16,526 nt of DNA from contig CAZKWC010000066.1 in NCBI GenBank assembly GCA_964556425.1, forward strand, positions 1-16,526. Reading direction: 5' to 3'. The position numbers and the translations under genes are program-made. Below are positions 7,602 through 15,225 of this stretch, in pieces. Under the pieces are notes generated by a model. It was not told the DNA's origin, did no database searches, and saw nothing but the letters and a program-made list of their open reading frames with translations. The number at the start of each line of letters is the position of its first letter. The stretch's first letter is position 1. This stretch comes from JALQUL01 sp964556425 (GTDB lineage: Bacteria > Pseudomonadota > Gammaproteobacteria > Burkholderiales > Burkholderiaceae_C).

Positions 7602-7628
7602 AAAAAAAGCCGATAAAAAATCGGCTTT
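7602..7628 (-). terminator. Rho-independent terminator of betC
   Basis: A perfect 9-bp stem (AAAGCCGAT 7606-7614, ATCGGCTTT 7620-7628) has a 5-nt loop. Read on the minus strand, it ends in a run of seven T. It lies about 100 bp beyond the betC stop and directly abuts the octamer array. Confidence 0.85.
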
Positions 7629-7730
7629 GAAAATGAGCTTAAGTTTTAGTTAATCTGCATTATGAATCGCTTTAAAAGGCCTAAAAAAGCCTAAAAAGGC
7701 GGAGTACAAGCCTTATTAACCAAGTGTAAG

Positions 7731-9251
7731 TTAGTTTCCAAAAATTGGAAAGCGTGCGCGGCGTTCTAAGTCGTCAAGGTCAATGTGGTTACGCATATAT
7801 TGCTGGCTTGCGTCCACCATTGGTTGGTGGTCCCAAGAGGTGAGCTTACCTTTGCTTAATGCACTGCCTACTAAACGGCGACGACGTTGGCTGTCTAATA
7901 CTTTTTGGTGCAAATCGGCTAAATCCCAACGAGAGTTTACCTCTTCTAATAATGCATCTAAAAGGGCTTTGTTTTCTGGTGCATTTGCCACATTGTTTAA
8001 TTCAAAGGGGTCTTGCTCAAGGTTGTATAACATGCAGCAATCATCCATTGAATACATAAACTTCCATGCACCTCGACGAATCATAATTAAAGTTGTTTTA
8101 GAGCCTTCTGCCATGTATTCACCAATTACCTCGTCGTGACCACCTGTACCCTCTAAATGGGGTACTAAAGACCTACCATCTAGAGGTAGTCTTTCATCCA
8201 CTTTACCACCAGCTAACTCTACCAAGGTAGGTAATAAATCAATTGTAGAAACACTGGCTTTAATATGTTTGGCGCTAAATTTTTTAGGAGCGTAAACGAT
8301 TAAAGGCACACGAGCGGCCATTTCAAACCAATGCATTTTGTACCATAAACCACGCTCGCCTAGCATATCGCCATGGTCACCAGAAAACACCACAATTGTG
8401 TCTTCAGAAAGGCCACAGTCTTCAAGGGTTTTTAATAAGTCACCAATTTTGTCATCTACATAGCTACAAGAGCCAAAATAAGCACGGCGCGCACGAATAA
8501 TCGACTCTTGTGTTAAGGGTTTATTCCAAAGGTCAATGACTTTTAAAATGCGGGTCGATTGTGGGTCTTGTTGATCTTGGCCAAACACATGTTGTGGCAT
8601 TGGAATGATGGTGTCTTTGTACAAGTCCCAATAGTTTTTAGTAATGGTGTAGGGGTCGTGGGGATGCGTCATAGAGACGGTTAAACAAAATGGCTGATCG
8701 GGGGTGTTGCGCACCTGGTCATACAAATATTGTTTGGCTTTAAAAACCACTTCTTCATCGAAGTCTAGTTGGTTGGTACGCACACTTGGGCCTGCTTGAA
8801 TAACAGACGACATATTGTGGTACCAAGAAGGGCGCACTTCAAGCTCGTCCCAATTGACTGCCCAGCCATAATCAGCGGGGTAAATATCGCTGGTGAGGCG
8901 CTCTTCGTAACCATGCAGTTGGTCTGGGCCACAAAAATGCATCTTGCCAGACAGGGCGGTGCGGTAACCCATATTACGCAGGTAATGCGCATAGGTGGGT
9001 ACATCGGCAGCAAAATCAGCGGCATTATCGTAGCCAGCAATTTTGGACGGTAATTGACCGCTGACCAAACTAAAGCGAGAGGGAGCACACAATGGGCTGT
9101 TGCAATAAGCCGAATCAAACACCACACCTTCTTTGGCCAATTGGCTTAAATGCGGCATTTGCACCACCGAGTCGGGGTTATACATAGGCAGCATAGGAGC
9201 AGCCATTTGGTCCGCCATAATAAACAAAATATTGGGTTTAGATGTTTTCAT
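7731..9251 (-). CDS. betC: Choline-sulfatase
   Basis: The 506-residue product hydrolyses choline-O-sulfate to choline and sulfate, in the cytosol (no signal peptide). The sulfatase signature is C55-A-P-S-R-59 in NSPLCAPSR; Cys55 is the residue converted to formylglycine by a maturase not seen here. Metal and active-site residues are visible: D14-Q15 in IMADQM, K103 and H105 in SGKMHF, H196-P-H198, and D292-H293 in SGDHGDMLGERG. The C-terminal segment, about 440-500 (DLHQKVLDSQRRRRLV to the end), matches the C-terminal extension typical of BetC rather than arylsulfatases. Length agrees with known BetC (about 505-515). The divergent LysR gene is a common partner. There is no clear Shine-Dalgarno before 9251; the leader is A/T-rich. 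A good terminator follows. The choline permease and betA/betB are not in the window. Confidence 0.93.
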   Translation of the reverse strand: MKTSKPNILFIMADQMAAPMLPMYNPDSVVQMPHLSQLAKEGVVFDSAYCNSPLCAPSRFSLVSGQLPSKIAGYDNAADFAADVPTYAHYLRNMGYRTALSGKMHFCGPDQLHGYEERLTSDIYPADYGWAVNWDELEVRPSWYHNMSSVIQAGPSVRTNQLDFDEEVVFKAKQYLYDQVRNTPDQPFCLTVSMTHPHDPYTITKNYWDLYKDTIIPMPQHVFGQDQQDPQSTRILKVIDLWNKPLTQESIIRARRAYFGSCSYVDDKIGDLLKTLEDCGLSEDTIVVFSGDHGDMLGERGLWYKMHWFEMAARVPLIVYAPKKFSAKHIKASVSTIDLLPTLVELAGGKVDERLPLDGRSLVPHLEGTGGHDEVIGEYMAEGSKTTLIMIRRGAWKFMYSMDDCCMLYNLEQDPFELNNVANAPENKALLDALLEEVNSRWDLADLHQKVLDSQRRRRLVGSALSKGKLTSWDHQPMVDASQQYMRNHIDLDDLERRARFPIFGN

Positions 9252-9391
9252 AAGGAATTTTTTTTGAAAATAAAGAGGGTAGGGCCTGTGCTTTTGTAAT
9301 TTTAAAAGTAAATGAACTTAGCTGGGCACAATTAAACTCTATATTGCACCATTCGCTTGAATTCGTAAAGACCTATAATTAAATAAGTAGG

Positions 9392-9406
9392 ATAAGCTGT
9401 GCTTAT
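9392..9406. promoter_or_regulatory. Candidate LysR-type operator (T-N11-A palindrome)
   Basis: ATAAGC-TGT-GCTTAT is a perfect 6-bp inverted repeat containing the T-N11-A core of LysR boxes (T at 9393, A at 9405). It lies in the 218-bp divergent gap, 64 bp before the regulator start and 141 bp from the betC start. A second dyad, GACAA-AC-TTGTC (9429-9440), lies closer to the regulator start and may be an autoregulatory half. Confidence 0.55.
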
Positions 9407-9469
9407 GGCAAAATATAGAAATCAACAAGACAAACTTGTCAATTTTTATTAAAACCTAGATTGCTTTCA

Positions 9470-10393
9470 ATGAAAAACGCTTTACCCATTGATTTATTAG
9501 AATGTTTTGAAGTGAGTGCCAGGCATTTAAGTTTTACCAAGGCAGCTCAAGAACTAGGCACAAGCCAACCTGCTGTTAGCCAATTGATTAAAAAATTAGA
9601 GGCCTATTTAGGTCAGCAATTATTCGAGCGACAACATAAAGGTTTAAGTCTTAGCCCTGCTGGTAAAGTGTTATTGAATTATGCACAAACAGGCTTAAAT
9701 AGCTTAAAACAAGGTTTGTTAGAGGTACAGCAGCTTCCACAAAAACAAATACTGCAAGTGCAAACTGATTTTGCTTTTGCATCATTTTGCCTTATGCCAC
9801 AATTGGCCCAGTTTTCGCGGCTTTATCCGCATATAGAAGTCAATTTATTAACCAATCATCAAGCTGCATCCGACTCACAAGAGTTAAGTGATATTGGTAT
9901 TTTTTTGGGTTCTGGAAAAATGAAGCATGGCAAATCATATTTCTTGTTTACCGAAGAAGTTTTCCCAGTGTGTAGCCCGACTTTTTATCAGCAAAATTTT
10001 GCCAATATCAACTCTAAAACGATTAAAAATAAAACCAAACAATTAGCGCTTTGCCCTTTATTGCAGCTCAATAGCAAGTCGCAACAATTATGGTTTGATT
10101 GGGAGCGATTGTTACCACTTTACGGACTGGCGTCTGCACCCCAATATGTTCCTATTAAGTTAGATAATTACCCCTTGGTTATTCAAGCCGCAATGGCCGG
10201 CCAAGGCATAGCAATTGGCTGGCGCCAAATGGTAGATGAGCATATTAAGCAGGGCTTATTGCAGCCCATAGGACTGCCTTCACAGCAATCTAAATTAGCC
10301 TATTACGCATTAGTACCCGAGCGAAAACGTAAAAATAAAATGGTGGATTTATTTGTGGATTGGTTGCTAGGGGCTTTTAAAAACAAAGTTTAA
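9470..10393 (+). CDS. LysR-family regulator, probable choline-sulfate utilisation activator
   Basis: This 307-residue protein has the N-terminal winged helix-turn-helix of LysR proteins: RHLSFTKAAQELGTSQPAVSQLIKKLEAYLGQQLFER at residues 18-54, with the recognition helix at about 32-43. A substrate-binding domain spans about 90-300. The N-terminus (LPIDLLECFEVSARHLSFTKAA) resembles the GcvA-like group to which choline-sulfate regulators belong. Divergence from betC across a short gap with a LysR-box palindrome is the classic LysR layout, so control of betC, with choline sulfate or choline as inducer, is inferred. I use the ATG at 9470; a TTG at 9461 would add three residues. Neither has a clear Shine-Dalgarno. 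The gene overlaps the convergent ATPase gene by 4 bp at the stop codons. Confidence 0.88.
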   Translation: MKNALPIDLLECFEVSARHLSFTKAAQELGTSQPAVSQLIKKLEAYLGQQLFERQHKGLSLSPAGKVLLNYAQTGLNSLKQGLLEVQQLPQKQILQVQTDFAFASFCLMPQLAQFSRLYPHIEVNLLTNHQAASDSQELSDIGIFLGSGKMKHGKSYFLFTEEVFPVCSPTFYQQNFANINSKTIKNKTKQLALCPLLQLNSKSQQLWFDWERLLPLYGLASAPQYVPIKLDNYPLVIQAAMAGQGIAIGWRQMVDEHIKQGLLQPIGLPSQQSKLAYYALVPERKRKNKMVDLFVDWLLGAFKNKV

Positions 10394-11616
10394 TGGCTAG
10401 AGTTGGGTTGTGTGAGCCATAGTAAAAGTTGCTCATCTTCAAGCCAATAGGCGCCTCTTTGAGAGCGCCATAAAAAGTTCTTTTCGCGCAGATTATCTAG
10501 GCCATTTTGTATGGCAGAGGTTTCAATATTGGTGCTATTGTCTTTTAAACCTTTATTCATTAAGTTGGCTTTTATTTTTTCAAGCATCTGCTGAGAAAAC
10601 AGCCCTTGATGAGGATTAACGTTGGGATTCAAAGTATTTTGTTGAGTAATCTTAGCAAGCTCTTCTAACAATGCAACTTGAAGAGGAGGCAGACTAGCAA
10701 CGGTTTGCATAAACTCTAGTTTTGCATTTGTCATTGCAAGCTCGACTTTTTTTGCAAATAATTGATCTAATAATTCGGGTGCAGTTTGCTCAAGTCGAAG
10801 TTGTCTCAATACAGGTAATATCATCTCCGGTCTAGAGCCAGCCTTCTGAAAAACGGTAAAAGCCTCATCTTTATTAAGTCGAAGTTTAGCCTTATCACAA
10901 ATCCATTCTATGTAGTCAATTCCTAATGTTGGAAAGTCAACCATAGTGGCTCCAAAAAACGGTTGATCGCGACCATTCACTAGTAAAGCGAGTTTGTCTC
11001 GATTAGAGCCTGTTGCAATTACTTGTAAGCCGTGGGCGCTTAAATTAAGCGAATCACGAGCTGCTTTTAGTGCAAACAATGCGTTCATTCCATCTTGGGT
11101 AGTGAGTGCATGTTGTACTTCATCAATAACCAGAACAATTGTGGCTTTGTGTACCATTGATAGCGCCTTAAGTGCATCGCTCAAAGTAGCATTCGCACTT
11201 AAACCTAACAGCGAAAGGTCAAAGTTGAGGCCGTTACCAAATGCACCGACAGAAAATTTGGCTAATCCTGTTTTTTGTGCCATTTTCGCAATCAAGCCAG
11301 CTTCTTGGTGGAGTTCATAACGGATCGCATCACCCATTAACAACGCAGGATCTTTTGTTTTATCTGCCCATAAATCAATATAGATAACTCTAGCGCCTTG
11401 AGCCTCAAGAGCTGGCACTAAGTCTTGTCTTACAAATGTAGATTTACCGGTGCGCCTAGGTGCAGCTAAAAATAACCCACCACTCATGCCTAAACTTGTA
11501 TCAAGTGCATCTTCTGCGTACAAGCGAGCAAGTTCTTGTCTATGAAAAAAGTCTTTTTTAGCAGTCATGGTTGTCATTAAAAGGAAGAGGGAGAAATTGC
11601 ACTTACTAGCAATCAT
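10390..11616 (-). CDS. Orphan AAA/P-loop ATPase of unknown role
   Basis: This 408-residue protein has a P-loop NTPase domain: Walker A APRRTGKST (52-60), Walker B TIVLVIDEVQH (159-169) and a sensor-like VIATGSNRDKLALLV, followed by QPFFGATMVDFPTLG. The last resembles the archaeal-type ATPase branch of STAND/AAA proteins. A helical C-terminus (about 270-400) probably includes a winged helix. No nuclease, protease or membrane segment is visible. These solitary ATPases occur in accessory DNA and their function is generally not known. I keep the ATG at 11616 because GGTGA lies nine bases upstream. ATGs at 11577 and 11568 have only pyrimidine-rich DNA before them but would give a more family-like N-terminus. 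A 10-bp periodic AT repeat lies directly upstream. Confidence 0.75.
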   Translation of the reverse strand: MIASKCNFSLFLLMTTMTAKKDFFHRQELARLYAEDALDTSLGMSGGLFLAAPRRTGKSTFVRQDLVPALEAQGARVIYIDLWADKTKDPALLMGDAIRYELHQEAGLIAKMAQKTGLAKFSVGAFGNGLNFDLSLLGLSANATLSDALKALSMVHKATIVLVIDEVQHALTTQDGMNALFALKAARDSLNLSAHGLQVIATGSNRDKLALLVNGRDQPFFGATMVDFPTLGIDYIEWICDKAKLRLNKDEAFTVFQKAGSRPEMILPVLRQLRLEQTAPELLDQLFAKKVELAMTNAKLEFMQTVASLPPLQVALLEELAKITQQNTLNPNVNPHQGLFSQQMLEKIKANLMNKGLKDNSTNIETSAIQNGLDNLREKNFLWRSQRGAYWLEDEQLLLWLTQPNSSH

Positions 11617-11620
11617 CAGT

Positions 11621-11690
11621 AATTATCACCAATTATTTTAAATTATCCTAATTTATTTTGAATTATTTTACTTTATTTTATTTTATGGGA
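11621..11690 (-). repeat. Seven 10-bp phased AT repeats upstream of the ATPase
   Basis: Seven successive decamers share the pattern NWTTAT followed mostly by TTTA: AATTATCACC, AATTATTTTA, AATTATCCTA, ATTTATTTTG, AATTATTTTA, CTTTATTTTA, TTTTATGGGA. They begin 4 bp before the ATPase start codon and include its ribosome site. Their period is one helical turn, so they may bend the DNA or act as repeated operator sites. Confidence 0.7.
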
Positions 11691-11783
11691 GTTGTTTTTG
11701 AAGGGTAATAAGCAACAAGCGAAGTTTTACCTGTAAACGTTGCAGTTTTAGCTTACTCATCCAAGTTAAAACTATTGTCAAAA

Positions 11784-11841
11784 AATTAAAAAAGAGATGC
11801 GACAGAATGTGTCCGATGTGTCCCGCATAATTAAAAAAGAG
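11784..11841. repeat. 13-bp direct repeats around a 32-bp dyad
   Basis: AATTAAAAAAGAG occurs at 11784-11796 and 11829-11841. The 32 bp between them begin ATGCGACA and end TGTCCCGCAT, an imperfect inverted repeat. They also contain ATGTGTCC twice (one base apart) in the loop. The arrangement resembles a tiny inserted unit with a duplicated target, or a two-site operator. Confidence 0.65.
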
Positions 11842-11998
11842 GTGGCTAGAAATTTTTTAATTGATAAAAACGATGCAGAGTTATGCAAGCGTTGCGCCAA
11901 TTATTGGTGTTGTTAGCGTGTTATTAAATAAATTGAAGCTACTTCTGCACAAGCGCTCATTTAACTTCGAGTCGGCTAATTTTTTAAAAAAGGACAAT

Positions 11999-12784
11999 AT
12001 GAAAAAATATCACGCATTGTATTTAGGCTTAGCGTTTAGCATGGGAATTGCTGGCTGTAGCAATAAATTAGAGTGCAATAGTTCAGAGGCTAAAGAGACT
12101 GCCTTTGAAATTACAAAGAGTGGCTTGCTTGACCGAATGGGTGACCTTAAAGACTATCCTGAAATTGCGAAGGCGCGTAATGAGGCGCAGTTTACCAAAA
12201 TTAAAACGGTAGAGGCAGATAAAGAACTGGGCAAATATACCTGCCAAGCAACTTATAGTTTTGATTTTAGAGGTGAAACAATTAGTAGAGAGGTTGATTA
12301 TTTTATTGAATATTTAGAAGACAAAAAAAAATCAGAGGTAACGGTTTCAAAACATTCAATTTCGATGTTGGATTCACTGTATTGGCCCACTTTACAAAAA
12401 GTGAAAGAGCAAGGTAATAATAAAGTGTTTGATTTGATGAAAAAGTACAAAGCCGAACGCTCTAGGCCATTTACGTTTGAAGAAGGGACATGCGTCGATG
12501 CTAATATTAAAGAGTTTAATAAGCAAAATGGCCTTTACCAATGGGAGCATGATGATTTGGTAAAGTGGGATGAAAAGTGTATAAAAGAAGTTGCAAAATC
12601 ATCTGCTAACAAAGTTGCGCCAGTTAATTCCAGTACCGCTAATAATACGGGTTCGAGCAAATCAGCGGCAACTATTGAAGCCTGTGTTGATGCAAAAATC
12701 AATGAGTTTCGCAAATCCCAAGGCCAAGATGCTCCAATCAATAACGATGTACTTGAAGAATGGACAGACGCTTGTTCTAAATAA
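11999..12784 (+). CDS. Predicted lipoprotein with duplicated two-cysteine C-terminal motif
   Basis: I do not recognise this 261-residue protein. Its N-terminus is a lipoprotein signal (MKKYHALYLGLAFSMG) with lipobox I-A-G-C20, so it is probably anchored in the outer or inner membrane facing the periplasm. Residues 21-130 form one domain with Cys26 and Cys82, which could be disulfide-bonded. The C-terminus has two related units, C165-VDANIKEFNKQNG...W-DEK-C194 and C229-VDAKINEFRKSQG...W-TDA-C259, joined by a Ser/Asn/Thr-rich linker (201-224). Each unit's two cysteines probably pair. The start is ATG at 11999 with AAAGGA four bases upstream. The in-frame upstream TTG at 11861 would bury the signal peptide, so it is rejected. 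The gene stands alone between the ATPase and the McrBC pair. Confidence 0.75.
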   Translation: MKKYHALYLGLAFSMGIAGCSNKLECNSSEAKETAFEITKSGLLDRMGDLKDYPEIAKARNEAQFTKIKTVEADKELGKYTCQATYSFDFRGETISREVDYFIEYLEDKKKSEVTVSKHSISMLDSLYWPTLQKVKEQGNNKVFDLMKKYKAERSRPFTFEEGTCVDANIKEFNKQNGLYQWEHDDLVKWDEKCIKEVAKSSANKVAPVNSSTANNTGSSKSAATIEACVDAKINEFRKSQGQDAPINNDVLEEWTDACSK

Positions 12785-12791
12785 ACAGTAA

Positions 12792-12888
12792 CTGGCCTGT
12801 GAATTTACATTTTTCATTGTGGTGAATGAGTGAGTAGAGCGGGGTATCTAAGTCGATTACACCCTCTATACTCACTCTTTACGGCCAG
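12792..12888. repeat. Nested inverted repeats after the lipoprotein gene
   Basis: An outer 6-bp arm pair, CTGGCC (12792-12797) and GGCCAG (12883-12888), encloses an inner pair, GAGTGAGTAGAG (12828-12839) and CTCTATACTCACTC (12864-12877), which pair fully apart from a two-base bulge. The inner hairpin may terminate the lipoprotein transcript, but no long T-run follows. Confidence 0.6.
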
Positions 12889-12968
12889 AGTTTAATAAAA
12901 TCCAGCCAGCCGATGCAGGGCGAAAAAAATGAATAAATTATTGATTTAAATGATAATTTGATAACTTT

Positions 12969-12998
12969 TTAACAATTCAGTGCCTACAATACTACTAT
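12969..12998 (+). promoter_or_regulatory. Candidate sigma-70 promoter of the McrBC-like operon
   Basis: TTAACA (12969-12974) and TACTAT (12993-12998) are separated by 18 bp. Transcription would start near 13005, which leaves no leader for an ATG at 13009 but a short leader with GGGTGTGGA for the ATG at 13027. This is one reason the later start is preferred. Confidence 0.4.
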
Positions 12999-13026
12999 AT
13001 AAATAAACATGTATTGTGGGTGTGGA

Positions 13027-15207
13027 ATGGCGACTATTTGGAATGATGTCAATTGCAAGCTGTATTTTTCAAATAACGAAAACTTGATTCAGTATTATTT
13101 TGGCAAGCCAAGCAATTTAGCTAGCAATATTGTGCAGCTTAGCCAAATTAGGTACTTGGCACAGCGCTTTGCCCAACTAATGCCGCATGGTGTACATAAC
13201 ACCCCCCTATGGAGTCCAAGCCCACCAGTTTTTACGGTTTCTAGAATTAGCGCAGTGAACGGTAATTTAGACATTGGCGTGCGGGTATCGGTTTTTTTAT
13301 TAGAGCAAGATTTTTATATTGGCTTGTTTTTAGATTCTAAATATAGCTCAGAAAAAAGCACTATTGCGCATACTCATTTGTATGAATATTTTAAAAATTT
13401 ACTTCAGCATCAACCAGAACTAAAGCTGATACAAAGGGCAGAAGTGCCTAATCATTTGTTAATAAAAATTAATTTTAATAGCGATAATTACCAGGTAGAG
13501 GCTGAGTTTTCTGATCAGTTTCCGCTAGTGGGTAGCCATTTTGAAAACTGCTTAAAAGCAATTAATAACCAAGAATACGATACGGTGTTTGCCGCAGAGC
13601 GTTTAGCTTTGTTTTTAAGTTTTAGGCAATTGACTTTGCCTGCCCACACTCCCATTAGCCCAAGAGTGTTTGACCTGTGCACCATACCGGTTTACCAAAG
13701 ACCAGAGGCTCTAAAAATTGTGAGCGAGCTACTAAGCCAAACAATAATTGAGGTAAACAAGCAGCCTATTAGTAATAAGCCAATTGCCCAGGTCAATGCC
13801 AATGAGTTGCAGAACGACTCTACCGTTATTGAAGAAACCTTTAAAGCCAATTGCACCACAACAGCAGATGTAGAAGCTCAATTCAACACAACTACTGGTC
13901 CCCTTCTTGAAACGGTAAAACCGCCAGACAATGATTTATTCTGCCCCCACGACTTACTTCGCTTTAACCCTAGCCCAAACCCTAACCCTAGGTTCCAGCA
14001 ATTAAGCCTTAATACCCTGTTATACGGCCCTACAGCAAGCGGAAAAACTTACGCCACTAGGGTGCTGGCTATGCAAGCGCTAAATGTGCCCGAAGCCTTA
14101 GAGCCTTATCAACAAATTGTGAGTGGGCAATTACCCAGTAGCCAAGTGGTGAATAATTTAAAAGCACCATTTGACCAAGCCCAACAACAAGGCCAAGTGG
14201 TGTTTATTTCTTTTCATGCCAATTATGCCTATGAAGATTTTATGGAAGGTTTGCAAGCAAGTAACCATGCAGGGCAAATGCATTACCGCATTAAAAATGG
14301 CATTTTTAAACAACTGGCAAAAAAAGCATTCATTTACAAAATAGCGCATGACTTAGGCTTTTTAAGCAATAACCAAGCATTTAAAAAATTAGCCCAAGAA
14401 TATGCTTCCAACCAAAATAATTATTTGGAGTTGGAGGCAGAAGTAGTGCCGTTTCCTAAAGGGTTTATAGCAGAAGAGTGGCAGGCGTTTTTTAAAGCTA
14501 AAAACATGCTGCCCAACTTAAGCAACAGCCCCATTAGCTGCCCAAACTTTGTTTTAATTATTGATGAGTTGAATAGGGCTGTTGTGGCCAAGGTGTTTGG
14601 CGAACTGATTACCTTAATGGACAGCAGTAAAAGATATGGTAATTCAGATTTTTTAACACTTGCTTTGCCCAACTCTCAAGAGCAGTTTTGTGTGCCTAAT
14701 AATTTATTTATAGTGGCTACACTCAATATGTCAGAGCCAGCCTTACCTGGCCTTAGTACGGCTGTTAAAAGTCGCTTTGATAGCATAGCCTTAAAGCCAC
14801 AAGCCGAGTTTTTAAAAGCCATTCATATACCCTCGCTACGTTTAGATAAATGGTTAGTTCAAATTAACCAAAATATAGAAGTTGTATTAGGGGCTCAATT
14901 TACTATTGGGCACGCCATTTTTGCAAGTTTAACCAGCCTAGAAAAAGTACACATACAAGACTTAGCATCTATTGTGCGATTGAAAATTTTACCAATTTTA
15001 GAAACATTATTTTTTGATGACTGGGAAAGTATAAGGCAGGTATTAGGTGAGTCTGAATTAGCTAATCAACACCCCACGGCTTGGGTACACAAAACCCCAA
15101 TTGGTTTAAAAAAATCTAATTTACCGCCTAACAATGGTTTTATTTACCATTGGAATTACCCCGCGTTAAGTTTAGTGAAGTCTTATCAAAAAATTTATGA
15201 AGCCTAA
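13027..15207 (+). CDS. McrB-like AAA+ GTPase/ATPase of a type IV restriction system
   Basis: This 726-residue protein has an McrB-type AAA+ domain in its C-terminal half: Walker A GPTASGKT (334-341), the family motif FISFHANYAYEDFMEG (393-408), Walker B VLIIDELNRA (509-518; D513, E514) followed by KVFGELITLMD, and a sensor region ending KSRF (581-584). McrB forms a GTP-driven hexamer that moves DNA and activates the McrC nuclease at modified DNA. The usual MNTADRS signature reads LNMSEPA here, with Asp changed to Glu and Arg to Pro. The N-terminal 300 residues, where McrB proteins carry their modified-base reader, match nothing I recognise and end in a low-complexity linker (NPSPNPNPRF). The next gene, 18 bp on, is McrC-like. 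The start at 13027 is chosen over the ATG at 13009 because GGGTGTGGA precedes it. Confidence 0.82.
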   Translation: MATIWNDVNCKLYFSNNENLIQYYFGKPSNLASNIVQLSQIRYLAQRFAQLMPHGVHNTPLWSPSPPVFTVSRISAVNGNLDIGVRVSVFLLEQDFYIGLFLDSKYSSEKSTIAHTHLYEYFKNLLQHQPELKLIQRAEVPNHLLIKINFNSDNYQVEAEFSDQFPLVGSHFENCLKAINNQEYDTVFAAERLALFLSFRQLTLPAHTPISPRVFDLCTIPVYQRPEALKIVSELLSQTIIEVNKQPISNKPIAQVNANELQNDSTVIEETFKANCTTTADVEAQFNTTTGPLLETVKPPDNDLFCPHDLLRFNPSPNPNPRFQQLSLNTLLYGPTASGKTYATRVLAMQALNVPEALEPYQQIVSGQLPSSQVVNNLKAPFDQAQQQGQVVFISFHANYAYEDFMEGLQASNHAGQMHYRIKNGIFKQLAKKAFIYKIAHDLGFLSNNQAFKKLAQEYASNQNNYLELEAEVVPFPKGFIAEEWQAFFKAKNMLPNLSNSPISCPNFVLIIDELNRAVVAKVFGELITLMDSSKRYGNSDFLTLALPNSQEQFCVPNNLFIVATLNMSEPALPGLSTAVKSRFDSIALKPQAEFLKAIHIPSLRLDKWLVQINQNIEVVLGAQFTIGHAIFASLTSLEKVHIQDLASIVRLKILPILETLFFDDWESIRQVLGESELANQHPTAWVHKTPIGLKKSNLPPNNGFIYHWNYPALSLVKSYQKIYEA

Positions 15208-15225
15208 TAAACTAACAATAAAGTG

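Larger units (their letters stand above)
7251..7730. other. Intergenic region between RTX and betC
   Basis: This 480-bp gap has no convincing gene. Next to RTX is its leader, with a hairpin (GGATGAAGG 7288-7296 with CCTTATCC 7305-7312) and presumably the RTX promoter, which I could not place with confidence. An 8-bp inverted repeat (AGCTGTTT 7452-7459, AAACAGCT 7484-7491) lies in the middle. The octamer array and the betC terminator follow, listed separately. Confidence 0.6.
11617..11998. other. Divergent intergenic region with repeats
   Basis: This 382-bp gap lies between the ATPase and lipoprotein genes. It holds the phased AT repeats, a 13-bp direct repeat pair around a small dyad (listed separately), and presumably two divergent promoters. 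An open frame in phase with the lipoprotein extends back to a TTG at 11861, but its N-terminal 46 residues lack protein character. I regard them as leader. Confidence 0.55.

Noticed and set aside
8765..9127. Open frames overlapping betC on both strands
   Set aside because: BetC has the full set of sulfatase motifs; the overlapping frames show no family features.
11861..11998. N-terminal extension of the lipoprotein from a TTG start
   Set aside because: It would place 46 residues before a good signal peptide and lipobox, while ATG 11999 has AAAGGA just upstream.
12781..12900. Integron attC site
   Set aside because: The nested inverted repeat lacks the RYYYAAC and GTTRRRY core boxes, and no integrase is present.
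13965..13995. Telomere-like ACCCTA repeats
   Set aside because: They encode the NPSPNPNPR linker of the McrB-like protein and are too few and irregular to be a DNA element.
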